From: Nguyenibacter vanlangensis
GTDB lineage: Bacteria; Pseudomonadota; Alphaproteobacteria; Acetobacterales; Acetobacteraceae
NCBI RefSeq assembly: GCF_038719015.1
Contig: NZ_CP152276.1
Location: forward strand, 568,001-632,000
Length of the DNA stretch: 64,000 nucleotides
Direction: 5' to 3'
The notes below the pieces were generated by a model that did not search any database, was not told the DNA's origin, and saw nothing but the letters and a program-made list of their open reading frames with translations. Both the position numbers and the translations under genes were made by a program. Position 1 is the stretch's first letter. The number at the start of each line of letters is the position of its first letter. Below, one piece after another: positions 49,542 through 58,365 of this stretch.

Positions 49542-49933
49542 ATGGCTGCCGCCTTTGCGCCGGTCGTCTTCTCATGCTCCGCCGGGGTGCGCAGGGTCAG
49601 CGACAGGGCGTGCAGGCCGGCCGTGAATTCGTCGCCCAGCAGGTCGTGCACCAGGCGCGAGCGCGGCACGCGCCCCATGGTTTCGAACGCGGTGCTGACG
49701 ATCAGGATGCTGAAATGGGTTTCGCCCCCCGATGCGCCGCGCATGGCGGCATGGTGGGCGTGGCGGGCGCTGTCGTCGCTGATCTCCAGCAGCGCCGGGG
49801 CCAGGCGGGCGCGCAGGATCCGGCCGATCCGGGCCGCGCGGGTCGGTTCCGCATCGGTCGCGGGATCGGTCGGGGTGTCGGTCCCAGGGTCGGTTGCGGG
49901 GGCGGTCCCAGGGTCGGTCGCAGGGTCGGTCAT
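49538..49933 (-). CDS. bolA: BolA family protein
   Basis: 131 residues from the ATG at 49933. The BolA domain occupies about 32-120 (RIGRILRARLAPALLEISDDSARHAHH, split as RIGRILRARLAPALLEI and DDSARHAHHAAMRG; THFSILIVSTAFETMGRVPRSRLVHDLL; HALSLTLRTPAEH). BolA partners monothiol glutaredoxins in Fe-S handling. The first ~30 residues are Thr-Asp-Pro-Ala repeats from tandem codon duplication. It diverges from the J-domain gene, a conserved alphaproteobacterial neighbourhood. Confidence 0.88.
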   Translation of the reverse strand: MTDPATDPGTAPATDPGTDTPTDPATDAEPTRAARIGRILRARLAPALLEISDDSARHAHHAAMRGASGGETHFSILIVSTAFETMGRVPRSRLVHDLLGDEFTAGLHALSLTLRTPAEHEKTTGAKAAAI

Positions 49934-50004
49934 GAGGGCGGTCTCCCGGCTGGCATGTGTGCTTGGCACTTGCACGAATACGGTCCGGACGCACATAACG
50001 CCAG

Positions 50005-50607
50005 ATGATGAACCGAAGGAACACACGACACCGGGCTTTCGATCCCGATCCGGATGCGCCGGAGCGGTGTTGCGACATGGCGGGCTGCGGCGAGGCCGCC
50101 GGTTATCGCGCGCCGCGCTCACGCGAGACGCTGACGGAGTATTTCTGGTTCTGCCTGCCGCATGTCCGCGAATACAATGCGCGGTGGGATTACTACAAAG
50201 GCATGTCGCCCGGCCAGATCGAGGCGCATATCCGCGACGACGTCTCGTGGAACCGGCCGTCCTGGCGGCTGGGACAGCGGGGCGGGCGGACGCATTTCGC
50301 GGAAGAGGACCTGATCGATCCGCTGGACCTGCTGGGCGGCGGGCGGCCCGTGCGCCGCCCCGCCGCCGCCCGGCCGGACGTGCCGGAAGGGCTGCGCCAG
50401 CCGCTGGATACGCTGGGGCTGGAATGGCCGCTGTCGATGGACGAGTTGAAAATGCGCTACAAGGACCTGGCGCGGCGGCACCATCCCGATACGAATGGCG
50501 GCGACCGCGTGGCCGAGGAGCGGCTGAAGAGCATCAACGTGGCCTATACCGCCGTGCGTGCGCACCTGACGGCGGCGCGTGAGGCGGACCTGGAAAGAAC
50601 GGCCTGA
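50005..50607 (+). CDS. J-domain protein with N-terminal Cys-rich segment
   Basis: 200 residues. The C-terminal ~65 residues are a J domain (PLDTLGLEWPLSMDELKMRY, HPD at 160-162, LKSINVAYTAV). The N-terminal part carries clustered Cys (CC at 22-23, C28, C50 with H53) suggesting a zinc knuckle, then YFWFCLPHVREYN and WDYYKGM. This architecture sits between bolA and cobS in many alphaproteobacteria; a role in maturing or assisting the CobST chelatase is plausible but unproven. Confidence 0.85.
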   Translation: MMNRRNTRHRAFDPDPDAPERCCDMAGCGEAAGYRAPRSRETLTEYFWFCLPHVREYNARWDYYKGMSPGQIEAHIRDDVSWNRPSWRLGQRGGRTHFAEEDLIDPLDLLGGGRPVRRPAAARPDVPEGLRQPLDTLGLEWPLSMDELKMRYKDLARRHHPDTNGGDRVAEERLKSINVAYTAVRAHLTAAREADLERTA

Positions 50608-50725
50608 CCCCATGGCCTTGCGGGCGTTCCGGTCTATAGTGGCTTGGAACGCCGAAAATATATGAGATGCGGGACGGTCCTGCGCCAGGCGCCGTCCGCC
50701 CCGCCAGCCGCGACGGATAGAACCG

Positions 50726-51757
50726 ATGAATGACCTTGCCACCCTGACCGCCGGATCCGTTGCCGAGAACGGGGACGACCTGCCGCCGATCTCGGTCCTG
50801 TCCGCGCCCGACCGCGTCGTGTCCGCCCGCGAGACCTTCGGCATCGACAGCGACCTGGAGGTGCCGGCATTTTCGGTGCGTACCGACCATGTGCCGGATG
50901 CCGACCCGACCTATCGCTTCGATCACGATACGACGCTGGCCATCCTGGCGGGGTTTGCCTTCAACCGCCGGGTGATGATCCAGGGCTATCACGGGACCGG
51001 CAAGTCGTCGCATATCGAGCAGGTGGCGTCGCGCCTGAACTGGCCGTGCGTGCGCATCAACCTGGACAGCCATATCTCGCGCATCGACCTGATCGGCAAG
51101 GATGCGATCGTGCTGCGCGACGGCAAGCAGGTGACGGAATTCCGCGAGGGGCTGTTGCCGTGGGGGCTGCAGCATCCCTGCGCGCTGGTGTTCGACGAAT
51201 ATGACGCGGGCCGTCCGGACGTGATGTTCGTCATCCAGCGCGTGCTGGAGATCGAGGGCCACCTGACCTTGCTGGACCAGAACCGGGTGATCCGGCCGCA
51301 TCCGTATTTCCGGCTGTTCGCCACGGCGAACACGGTCGGGCTGGGCGACACGACGGGGCTGTATCACGGCACGCAGCAGATCAACCAGGGACAGATGGAC
51401 CGCTGGAACATCGTCACCACGCTGAATTACCTGCCCCATGCCGAGGAAACGGCCATCGTGGTGGCCAAGATGGGCGTGGACCCGCATGACGGGCCGGCGC
51501 GCAAGCGGATCGAGAGCATGGTCGCGCTGGCCGACCTGACGCGGTCGGGATTCATCGCCGGGGATATCTCGACCGTCATGTCGCCGCGGACCGTCATAAG
51601 CTGGGCGGAGAATTTCAGGATCTTCAAGGATCTGGAATTCGCCTTCCGCGTGTCGTTCCTGAACAAGTGCGACGAGGCGGAGCGCCCGACCGTGGCGGAA
51701 TATTACCAGCGTTGCTTCAACGTCGACCCCATGGGGGCGGCGGCGCGTCCGCGCTGA
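50726..51757 (+). CDS. cobS: Cobaltochelatase AAA+ subunit CobS
   Basis: MoxR-type AAA+ ATPase that, with CobT, drives cobalt insertion by CobN in aerobic cobalamin synthesis. 343 residues. Walker A is GYHGTGKS (87-94), Walker B LVFDEYD, and the sensor region includes [14 protein letters not shown]. An N-terminal extension of about 40 residues precedes the conserved REtFGID-like start. CobN is not in the window. The gap to cobT is 13 bases. Confidence 0.95.
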   Translation: MNDLATLTAGSVAENGDDLPPISVLSAPDRVVSARETFGIDSDLEVPAFSVRTDHVPDADPTYRFDHDTTLAILAGFAFNRRVMIQGYHGTGKSSHIEQVASRLNWPCVRINLDSHISRIDLIGKDAIVLRDGKQVTEFREGLLPWGLQHPCALVFDEYDAGRPDVMFVIQRVLEIEGHLTLLDQNRVIRPHPYFRLFATANTVGLGDTTGLYHGTQQINQGQMDRWNIVTTLNYLPHAEETAIVVAKMGVDPHDGPARKRIESMVALADLTRSGFIAGDISTVMSPRTVISWAENFRIFKDLEFAFRVSFLNKCDEAERPTVAEYYQRCFNVDPMGAAARPR

Positions 51758-51770
51758 TCGGCAAGGGGGC

Positions 51771-53672
51771 ATGCGCGAGAAGAAGGACACCGGCCGGACC
51801 GCCAGGACCGAGGCTGCCGAGCGGGCGGACGCGTTCAAGCGCGCGACGGTCGGCGCGCTGCGCGCGCTGGGCGGACGGGCGCATGCCGAGGTGACGTTCC
51901 AGAGCGGGCCGATCCCGCCGGCGGCGGCGCTGAGCGGCGATCATGTCCGGCTGCCGCAGCCGTCGCTGCACCTGTCGGACGCGGATATCCGCAAGCTGCG
52001 CGGGGCGGCGGACGCCGCGGCCCTGCAACTGCGCCATCACGACGCGGCGCTGCACGGCGCGGCGCGGCCGGAACAGGGCGATGCGCGCGCGGCCTATGAC
52101 GCGCTGGAGCAGGCGCGGGTCGAGAGTGTCGGCGCGCGCTACATGGCCGGGGTCGCGGCCAATCTGCGCGACCGGACGGAGCAGGCCTATCGCGACGCCG
52201 GCCACGACCGTGCCGAGACGCGCCAGGACCTGCCGGTGCATGTGGCGCTGTCGCTGCTGGCGCATGAGCGGCTGAGCGGCGAGCCCGTGCCGGAGCGCAT
52301 GCGCGCGGTGGCCGAGGCCTGGCGCGCGCATCTGGGCGCGGCCGGACGGAAGGCGCTGGACGACATGGCGGCCTGTCTGGACGACCAGGCGGCGTTCGCG
52401 CGGGCGGCGCGGCGCCTGCTGGTGGCGTGCGACCTGATCGAGGGCGAGGCCGAGACCGAGGAAGCGCCCGAGGGCGACGACAGCGCCCCGTCCGACCGGG
52501 ACGAGGAGGAGGACGGCGAGGCCCCGGACAAGCCCGAGCAGCAGGACGACGAGTCCGGCAGCCAGGAGGAGGACGAGACCGGCCTGCAGCCCCAACTGGC
52601 GCAGGGCGCCGGCCTGGGCGACGAGGATGGCGACGAATCGGACGGGGCCAGCGCGTCGGGGTCGGAGGAAGCGGGCGGGCCGCGCGCGCCGGACGAGAAG
52701 GAGGCGGCCGACCCGGCGCTGTCCTATCATCCCTATACGACCGCGTTCGACGAGGAGATCGCGGCGGAGGATCTGTGCGACCCCGAGGAACTGACGCGGC
52801 TGCGGCAGCAATTGGACCACCAGTTGATCAGCCTGCAGGGGGTGGTGTCGCGGCTGGCGAACCGTCTGCAGCGGCGGCTGCTGGCGCAGCAGACCCGGGC
52901 GTGGGAGTTCGACCTGGACGAGGGAATCCTGGATGCGGGGCGCCTGTCGCGGGTCGTGGTCAATCCGACCCTGTCGCTGTCGTACAAGCATGAGCGGGAC
53001 ACGGATTTCCGCGATACGGTGGTCACGCTGCTGATCGACAATTCGGGGTCGATGCGCGGGCGGCCGATTTCGGTGGCGGCGATGTGCGGCGATATCCTGG
53101 CGCGCACGCTGGAGCGCTGCGCGGTGAAGGTCGAGGTGCTGGGCTTTACCACCCGGGCGTGGAAGGGCGGGCAGAGCCGCGAGCGCTGGGTGGCGGACGG
53201 CAAGCCGCGCCATCCCGGGCGGCTGAACGACCTGCGGCATATCGTCTACAAGGCGGCGGACATGCCGTGGCGGCGGGCGCGGAAGAATCTGGGCCTGATG
53301 CTGCGCGAGGGGCTGCTGAAGGAGAACATCGACGGCGAGGCGCTGCTGTGGGCGTCGCGGCGGCTGCAGGCCCGTCCGGAAAGCCGGCGCATCCTGATGG
53401 TGATTTCCGATGGCGCGCCGGTGGATGACAGCACCCTGTCGGTCAATCCCGGGTCCTATCTGGAGACGCATCTGCGGCAGGTGATCGCGCAGATCGAAAG
53501 CCGCAGCATGATCGAGCTGATCGCCATCGGCATCGGCCATGACGTGACGCGCTATTACCGGCGCGCGGTGACGATTACCGACGCCGAGGAGCTGGGCGGC
53601 ACGATGATGCGGAAATTGTCGGAACTGTTCGACGAGAAATCCGCATCGATGGGCCGCCGCGGGGTGGCTTAA
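51771..53672 (+). CDS. cobT: Cobaltochelatase subunit CobT
   Basis: 633 residues: an N-terminal helical region, a long acidic Asp/Glu/Ser segment (about 220-310) and a C-terminal VWA domain (about 410-633) with the MIDAS motif [10 protein letters not shown]. This is the partner of CobS in aerobic cobalt chelation. The gene is convergent with the decarboxylase gene, with 9 bases between stops. Confidence 0.95.
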   Translation: MREKKDTGRTARTEAAERADAFKRATVGALRALGGRAHAEVTFQSGPIPPAAALSGDHVRLPQPSLHLSDADIRKLRGAADAAALQLRHHDAALHGAARPEQGDARAAYDALEQARVESVGARYMAGVAANLRDRTEQAYRDAGHDRAETRQDLPVHVALSLLAHERLSGEPVPERMRAVAEAWRAHLGAAGRKALDDMAACLDDQAAFARAARRLLVACDLIEGEAETEEAPEGDDSAPSDRDEEEDGEAPDKPEQQDDESGSQEEDETGLQPQLAQGAGLGDEDGDESDGASASGSEEAGGPRAPDEKEAADPALSYHPYTTAFDEEIAAEDLCDPEELTRLRQQLDHQLISLQGVVSRLANRLQRRLLAQQTRAWEFDLDEGILDAGRLSRVVVNPTLSLSYKHERDTDFRDTVVTLLIDNSGSMRGRPISVAAMCGDILARTLERCAVKVEVLGFTTRAWKGGQSRERWVADGKPRHPGRLNDLRHIVYKAADMPWRRARKNLGLMLREGLLKENIDGEALLWASRRLQARPESRRILMVISDGAPVDDSTLSVNPGSYLETHLRQVIAQIESRSMIELIAIGIGHDVTRYYRRAVTITDAEELGGTMMRKLSELFDEKSASMGRRGVA

Positions 53673-53681
53673 CCCCCTGCC

Positions 53682-55169
53682 CTACTGATTTTTGCCCGGC
53701 GGGTCGGTATCGGTTGGGCGGACATCGGCCAGGCGGATGTCGGTCAGGCGGGCAGCGGCGAAGCCGAGCAGCGCGTCGATCATGCGGTCGGTGTCGCGGG
53801 GCGTCGTGCGATGGTTCACGATGGCCGCGCGGATGGCCAGCATGCCGCCCACCACCGTCGTCGATGGCGCGGCGATGCCGGATTCGTGCAGGTCCTTCAC
53901 CAGTTCGCCGTTCAGCCGGTCCAGGTCGGCGTCCCCGGTCCGTACGCGGAAGCAGACGATGTTGAGCGCGACCGGGGCCAGCCGTTCGAGCATCGGTTCG
54001 GCATCCACGCGGGCGGCCAGGTGGCGGGCGGCCGCGCAGCAGGATTCGACCATCCGGCCCAGGCGGTCGGTGCCGTACGTGCCGAGGGTCATCCAGACCT
54101 TGAGCGCGCGGAAGCCGCGCGACAGGTCGGGCCCGAGGTCGCAGAACCAGGGAGCGTTGGCCGCCAGGCCCCGGTCGGCGCGCGAGAGATAGGCCAGCGA
54201 TTGCGCGAAGGCGGCGGCCTGGCGCCCGGGTTCGCGGACCAGGATGCAGCCGGCGTCGTAGGGGACCTGGGCCCATTTGTGGAAATCGAAGGCCAGGCTG
54301 TCGGCCCGCGACAGGCCGCGCAATTGCGGGCGCAGCCGGTCCGACAGCATGGCCAGGGCGCCGAACGCGCCGTCGACATGGAACCAGAGCCCGTCGCGCG
54401 CCGCGATGGCGGCGATGGCGTCCAGGTCGTCGGTGGCCCCGGTATCGACCGTGCCGGCGGTGCCGATGACGATGAACGGCACGAATCCGGCCCGGCGGTC
54501 GGCCGCGATGGCGGCGTCGAGGGCGGCGATATCCATGCGGTGGGCCGGATCGGCCGGGATGATGCGCAGCGAATCGGTGCCCAGCCCGGCGAGGTCGAAG
54601 GCGCGGGCCACGCAGCCATGGGCGGTTTCGGCCGCGTAGCCGACCAGGCGGCGGCCGCCGACCCCCTGCTGCCGCAAGGACGCGCCGTTGGGGGTGGCGC
54701 GGCTGGCGGTGATCACGGCGATCAGGTTGGCCATGGAGGAGCCGGTGACCAGCAGGCCGGACGAATCGGCGGGGAAGCCCATGATTTCCGCCGCCCATCC
54801 GATGACCGCGCGCTCGATTTCGACCGGTGCGTGGTCGCGGCCCCCGCAATTGGCGTTGAGCCCCCCGGCGAGCATTTCGGCCAGCATGCCGATCGCGGTG
54901 CCGCCGCCATGCACCCATCCCATGAAGCCCGGATGGGTATTGCCGGTGGCATAGGGCGCGACCTGGTCGCGGAACCGTTCGTACAGCGCCTGGGGCGCCG
55001 TGGGCGCGGTGGGCAAAGGCTGGTCGCGCAGGCCGGCGCGGAAATCGTCGGGCAGCTTGCGCCAGACCGGGCCGTCGCGCAGGCCGGCCAGATGGTCGAA
55101 CATGTCGTCCAGCATGCGGTGGCCGAGGCCGCGCAGTTCGTCCCAATCGTCGGGGTCCAGTCCGGTCAT
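53682..55169 (-). CDS. PLP-dependent amino-acid decarboxylase (group II)
   Basis: 495 residues of the aromatic/glutamate decarboxylase superfamily. Seen are HPGFMGWVHGGGT, TGSSMANLIAVITASRA, FHVDGAFGALAM, and the PLP lysine in SLAFDFHKWAQVPYDAG. The substrate cannot be read from the sequence; relatives decarboxylate aromatic amino acids, diaminobutyrate or act as carbon-carbon lyases. A 130-base region separates it from the divergent hydrolase homologue. Confidence 0.85.
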   Translation of the reverse strand: MTGLDPDDWDELRGLGHRMLDDMFDHLAGLRDGPVWRKLPDDFRAGLRDQPLPTAPTAPQALYERFRDQVAPYATGNTHPGFMGWVHGGGTAIGMLAEMLAGGLNANCGGRDHAPVEIERAVIGWAAEIMGFPADSSGLLVTGSSMANLIAVITASRATPNGASLRQQGVGGRRLVGYAAETAHGCVARAFDLAGLGTDSLRIIPADPAHRMDIAALDAAIAADRRAGFVPFIVIGTAGTVDTGATDDLDAIAAIAARDGLWFHVDGAFGALAMLSDRLRPQLRGLSRADSLAFDFHKWAQVPYDAGCILVREPGRQAAAFAQSLAYLSRADRGLAANAPWFCDLGPDLSRGFRALKVWMTLGTYGTDRLGRMVESCCAAARHLAARVDAEPMLERLAPVALNIVCFRVRTGDADLDRLNGELVKDLHESGIAAPSTTVVGGMLAIRAAIVNHRTTPRDTDRMIDALLGFAAARLTDIRLADVRPTDTDPPGKNQ

Positions 55170-55299
55170 GAGCCTGTATGTCCTGTTGAGGTGGGAGCAG
55201 CGGGCGGCCGGTTTCGTCGCGGGTTTCGTCCCCGGTTTTGTCCAGTGCCGCGACTGTGCCTATATGTCTGTCTGTCGTATGTGCCCCTATCCGGGCGTC

Positions 55300-56139
55300 A
55301 TGTCTGCAATGGATCGCTGCATGTTCTTCGGGCAACTGGAATTGACGGACGTAGCGTGGGGCGCGGGGCGCGTACGGGCGCGGCTGGGCGGCCGGGGGCC
55401 GCTGCTGGTGCTGCTGCACGGCCAGGTGCAGAGTCACGCGGCCTGGCACGATGTGGCCCCGCGACTGGCCGACCGCCATACCGTGCTGTGTCCGGACCTG
55501 CCGCGCGACATGGATTTTGCCCGGCAGGCGCGCGATCTGCTGGCCTGCGCGCGGGCGCTGGGCCATGAGACGCTGGCCATCGCGGGGCATGGGACGGGCG
55601 GCCATGTGGCGGCCTATGCCGCCGCCTATGCTGCCTCGTGGGCGCCGGAGCGGGTGACGCATCTGGCCGAGATCGAATGCATCCCCTCGCCCGGGCATCA
55701 TGGCCGGGCGGACCTGGCCTATGAATTATCGCGCTATCAGGCCTGCTGGTTCGCGCAGCTTCATCCGAAGCCGGAATCGGCGACGGTGGCGGTTCCCGAG
55801 GAATGGACGCAGCCCGCGGCGGAATCGGCCGGTGCCTTCAACCCCTCGGCCGTGGCCGACTACCTGGACCTGGTGCCGCCGGGCCAGTCACCCGGGGCGA
55901 ACGGGCATTTCCGGGTGCCGCCCTATCCGGTCGATCTGCGTTTCGGGTGTCCGCTGCTGGTCGCCTGGTCGCGCGACGGGCGGCTGGGCGGCTGGTACGA
56001 TCCGCCGGACCTGTGGCGGGCCTTTGCGACCGGGCCGGTCGAGGGGCTGGAAGTCGATTGCGGCTATTACATTCCCGAAGAGGCGCCCGACATCCTGTCG
56101 GACGCGCTGCGGCGGTTTCTGACGGCCGAGCTTTATTAA
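55300..56139 (+). CDS. Haloacetate-dehalogenase-like alpha/beta hydrolase with all catalytic residues replaced
   Basis: 279 residues; the start could also be at 55309 or 55321. The layout follows fluoroacetate dehalogenases: LLVLLHGQVQSHAAWHDVAPRLA, VLCPDLPRDMDFARQARDLL, the CWFAQLHPKPE segment and WRAFATGPVEGLEVDCGYYIPEEAP. But the nucleophile elbow reads GHGTGG (Gly98 where GHDRGG has the Asp), the acid strand EIECIPS has Glu for Asp, and the final GHF/GHY motif reads GYY (Tyr256 for His). It is probably a non-catalytic homologue or has a changed chemistry. Confidence 0.8.
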   Translation: MSAMDRCMFFGQLELTDVAWGAGRVRARLGGRGPLLVLLHGQVQSHAAWHDVAPRLADRHTVLCPDLPRDMDFARQARDLLACARALGHETLAIAGHGTGGHVAAYAAAYAASWAPERVTHLAEIECIPSPGHHGRADLAYELSRYQACWFAQLHPKPESATVAVPEEWTQPAAESAGAFNPSAVADYLDLVPPGQSPGANGHFRVPPYPVDLRFGCPLLVAWSRDGRLGGWYDPPDLWRAFATGPVEGLEVDCGYYIPEEAPDILSDALRRFLTAELY

Positions 56140-57125
56140 GCGCCCACCTGGGCCGTGTCCTGGCTTGCCTGGCGCTGGTTCTGCGCCGCCGCGTAGCGGC
56201 GGGCGAGGACGGCGCAGACGAAGAGCTGGATCTGGTGATAGATCATCAGCGGCAGGACCACGAGCCCGACCGTGGCCGGGGCGAAGAGGACGTTGGCCAT
56301 CGGCACGCCGGAGGCCAGGGTCTTCTTCGAGCCGCAGAAGACGATCGCCGCTTCGTCCGTGGGGGAGAAGCCCAGGACGCGGCTGCCCATGGTGGTGACG
56401 AGCAGAACCGCCGCCAGCAGGGCGGCGTCGACCAGCAGGACCAGGCCGATCTGCGACAGCGGCAGCTTGTGCCACAGGCCCTGGATCACGGCCTCGCTGA
56501 ACGCGGTGTAGACGACGATCAGGATCGAGCCGCGATCGGTCATGGAGAGCAGGCGCTTGTTGCGATGCGCCCATTTGCCCAGCCAGGGCTGCAGGACCTG
56601 GCCCAGCACGAAGGGCAGCAGCAATTGCAGCATGATCGCCACCACCCCGCCCTGGCCGGCGGACGCGCCGTGCCGGCCGAGCACCAGGCCGGTCAGCACC
56701 GGGGTGATGAAGATGCCCAGGATGTTGGAGGTGGTGGCCGAGCAGACCGCCGCCGGCACGTTGCCGCGCGCGATCGAGGTGAAGGCGATCGAGGACTGGA
56801 CGGTCGAGGGCAGGCAGCACAGGAAGAGGATGCCCAGCCACACCGAGGGATGCAGCAGATGCGGGAAGAGCGCGTGCAGCCCCAGCCCCAGCAGCGGGAA
56901 CAGCGCGAAGGTGCAGAGCAGGATCACCAGGTGCAGCCGCCAGTTGACCAGCCCGTCCAGCACCGCCCGGCGCGACAGGCGCGCGCCCTGGAGGAAGAAC
57001 ATGACGGCGATGACCGCGATGGCCAGATCCTGGAAGACGGGGACCGCCGCGCCGTGGCACGGCAGCAGGGTGGCGAGGATGACGGTGCAGATGAGGCTGA
57101 TCAGGAACGGATCCGGCTTGAACAT
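56136..57125 (-). CDS. Bile acid:sodium symporter family transporter (SBF-like)
   Basis: 329 residues with nine or ten hydrophobic segments. The family-typical CCLPSTVQSSIAFTSIARGN and FCGSKKTLASGVPMA motifs place it in the SBF-like (PF13593) group of membrane transporters; the substrate is unknown. It is convergent with the hydrolase homologue; their two TAA stops share the bases TTAA. Upstream lies a 240-base region with five 16-bp repeats. Confidence 0.88.
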   Translation of the reverse strand: MFKPDPFLISLICTVILATLLPCHGAAVPVFQDLAIAVIAVMFFLQGARLSRRAVLDGLVNWRLHLVILLCTFALFPLLGLGLHALFPHLLHPSVWLGILFLCCLPSTVQSSIAFTSIARGNVPAAVCSATTSNILGIFITPVLTGLVLGRHGASAGQGGVVAIMLQLLLPFVLGQVLQPWLGKWAHRNKRLLSMTDRGSILIVVYTAFSEAVIQGLWHKLPLSQIGLVLLVDAALLAAVLLVTTMGSRVLGFSPTDEAAIVFCGSKKTLASGVPMANVLFAPATVGLVVLPLMIYHQIQLFVCAVLARRYAAAQNQRQASQDTAQVGA

Positions 57126-57240
57126 CGAACGAAGGTCCCGGTGAAACGCATGGGCCGGTGCGCCGGCCGGCTGGAAGGGATTTGAAGGCGGAACGGGCGC
57201 GGCGGGCGATGCCGCCTCGCCTCGGTCATACTCTCATGTC

Positions 57241-57319
57241 ATTGATTGCGTCATGGATTGATTGCGTGACGGATTAACCGCGTCACGGATTGACTGCGTC
57301 ATGTTAACTGCGTCAGGGG
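57241..57319. repeat. Five imperfect 16-bp direct repeats upstream of the SBF transporter and exported-protein genes
   Basis: Units follow each other at 57241, 57257, 57273, 57289 and 57304: ATTGATTGCGTCATGG, ATTGATTGCGTGACGG, ATTAACCGCGTCACGG, ATTGACTGCGTCATG and TTAACTGCGTCAGGGG. They share GCGTCA and lie in the divergent promoter region. A TGACGTCA palindrome follows at about 57333. They could be cooperative binding sites or decayed slippage copies. Confidence 0.8.
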
Positions 57320-57364
57320 CGGCATCCGTCGATGACGTCACTTTTTTCGGCCGGAACGACGACT

Positions 57365-58318
57365 ATGCGACTCCCCTTGTTTGCGTCCCTTGCCGTGGCC
57401 CTGGCGCTGCCGGCCGTTCTGCTGGCGGGCGCGGCCCCGGCCGCCGCGCTGCCCCTGCCCGCGAACTGCGCCGTCGCGCGGGCCGCGCCGGCCCCCGTGC
57501 CCGGCGGGGCGGCGGCCCGCGATTACAGGCTGCGCCTTGCCGGGGGGGCGGACGCCCCTTCGCTCCGTGCCGGCCTGGTCACCATCAGGGGCGGGGACGG
57601 CGCGGCGCCCGAGACATTGCCCGAGATATTGAACGCGGCGTCGGTCGGGCTGCTGGGCGCGCTGAGCGGCCGTCATGCGCCCGGATGTTCGACCGAGTAT
57701 TTCGCGACGGCCTTGCAGCCCGTGCTGCGCGGGCTGGCGGCGGGGCGGGCCTATGACGTGGCGTGGCGCGGGGTCGAGGCGGTCAGCGGCCGGTCGCGCC
57801 TGTCGATGGGAATGCTGCGCCTGCATCTGGAAGGGGCGCCGCCGGGCATGCAGCCGGGCGTTTCGATGACGATGTCGCTGGAGATGCACGGGTTGCGCGA
57901 CGACGGCGCGGCGGTGCCGGCCGCATTGCTGCCCGAGGATGCGCGGTCGGTCGTCTCGCTGCCCGTTTCGGCGCTGGCGCCGCTGCTGGCGGCGACGGCG
58001 GGCGGGCCGGTACGTCCGGTCGCGGTGCCGGTGACCATCCGGACCCTGACGGCGGCGCATGGCGACATGCGGCTGGACGGCAGCTTCATGGCGGTGGTGA
58101 CCGGCCTGCCGGACGGGGCGTCGGCCAGCGGGCACATGCGGATGCGCAACCTGCCCGAATTGATCGCCGCCCTGCGCGACGCGGGCCAGACGCGGGCCAG
58201 TGCCGCGCTGGTCCTGGCCAACCTGGTCGGGCACCATGCGGACGATGCGACGTCGTGGGACGTGGATTGGCAGGGGGGCATCCTGACGGTGAACCGGATC
58301 CCCCTGCCCTTGCGCTGA
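57365..58318 (+). CDS. Exported protein of unknown function
   Basis: 317 residues from the ATG at 57365 (GGAA about 8 bases upstream). A clear signal peptide (LPLFASLAVALALPAVLLAGAAPAAA) is followed by a mainly beta-type mature part, with two Cys (about 36 and 103) that could pair. The C terminus DWQGGILTVNRIPLPLR recalls large periplasmic AsmA/DUF2125-like repeat proteins, but I cannot assign a family. It lies between the 16-bp repeats and a convergent dehydrogenase. The 3' end is duplicated in tandem. Confidence 0.65.
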   Translation: MRLPLFASLAVALALPAVLLAGAAPAAALPLPANCAVARAAPAPVPGGAAARDYRLRLAGGADAPSLRAGLVTIRGGDGAAPETLPEILNAASVGLLGALSGRHAPGCSTEYFATALQPVLRGLAAGRAYDVAWRGVEAVSGRSRLSMGMLRLHLEGAPPGMQPGVSMTMSLEMHGLRDDGAAVPAALLPEDARSVVSLPVSALAPLLAATAGGPVRPVAVPVTIRTLTAAHGDMRLDGSFMAVVTGLPDGASASGHMRMRNLPELIAALRDAGQTRASAALVLANLVGHHADDATSWDVDWQGGILTVNRIPLPLR

Positions 58319-58354
58319 TTGGCTTTGCGCTGATTGACCTTGCGCTGGTCGGCC
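58310..58354. repeat. Three 15-bp tandem repeats over the stop codon of the exported-protein gene
   Basis: TTGCGCTGATTGGCT, TTGCGCTGATTGACC and TTGCGCTGGTCGGCC. The first contains the gene's last codons and TGA, and the second repeats them in frame with another TGA. Confidence 0.9.
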
Positions 58355-58365
58355 CGCGCCGGCGA

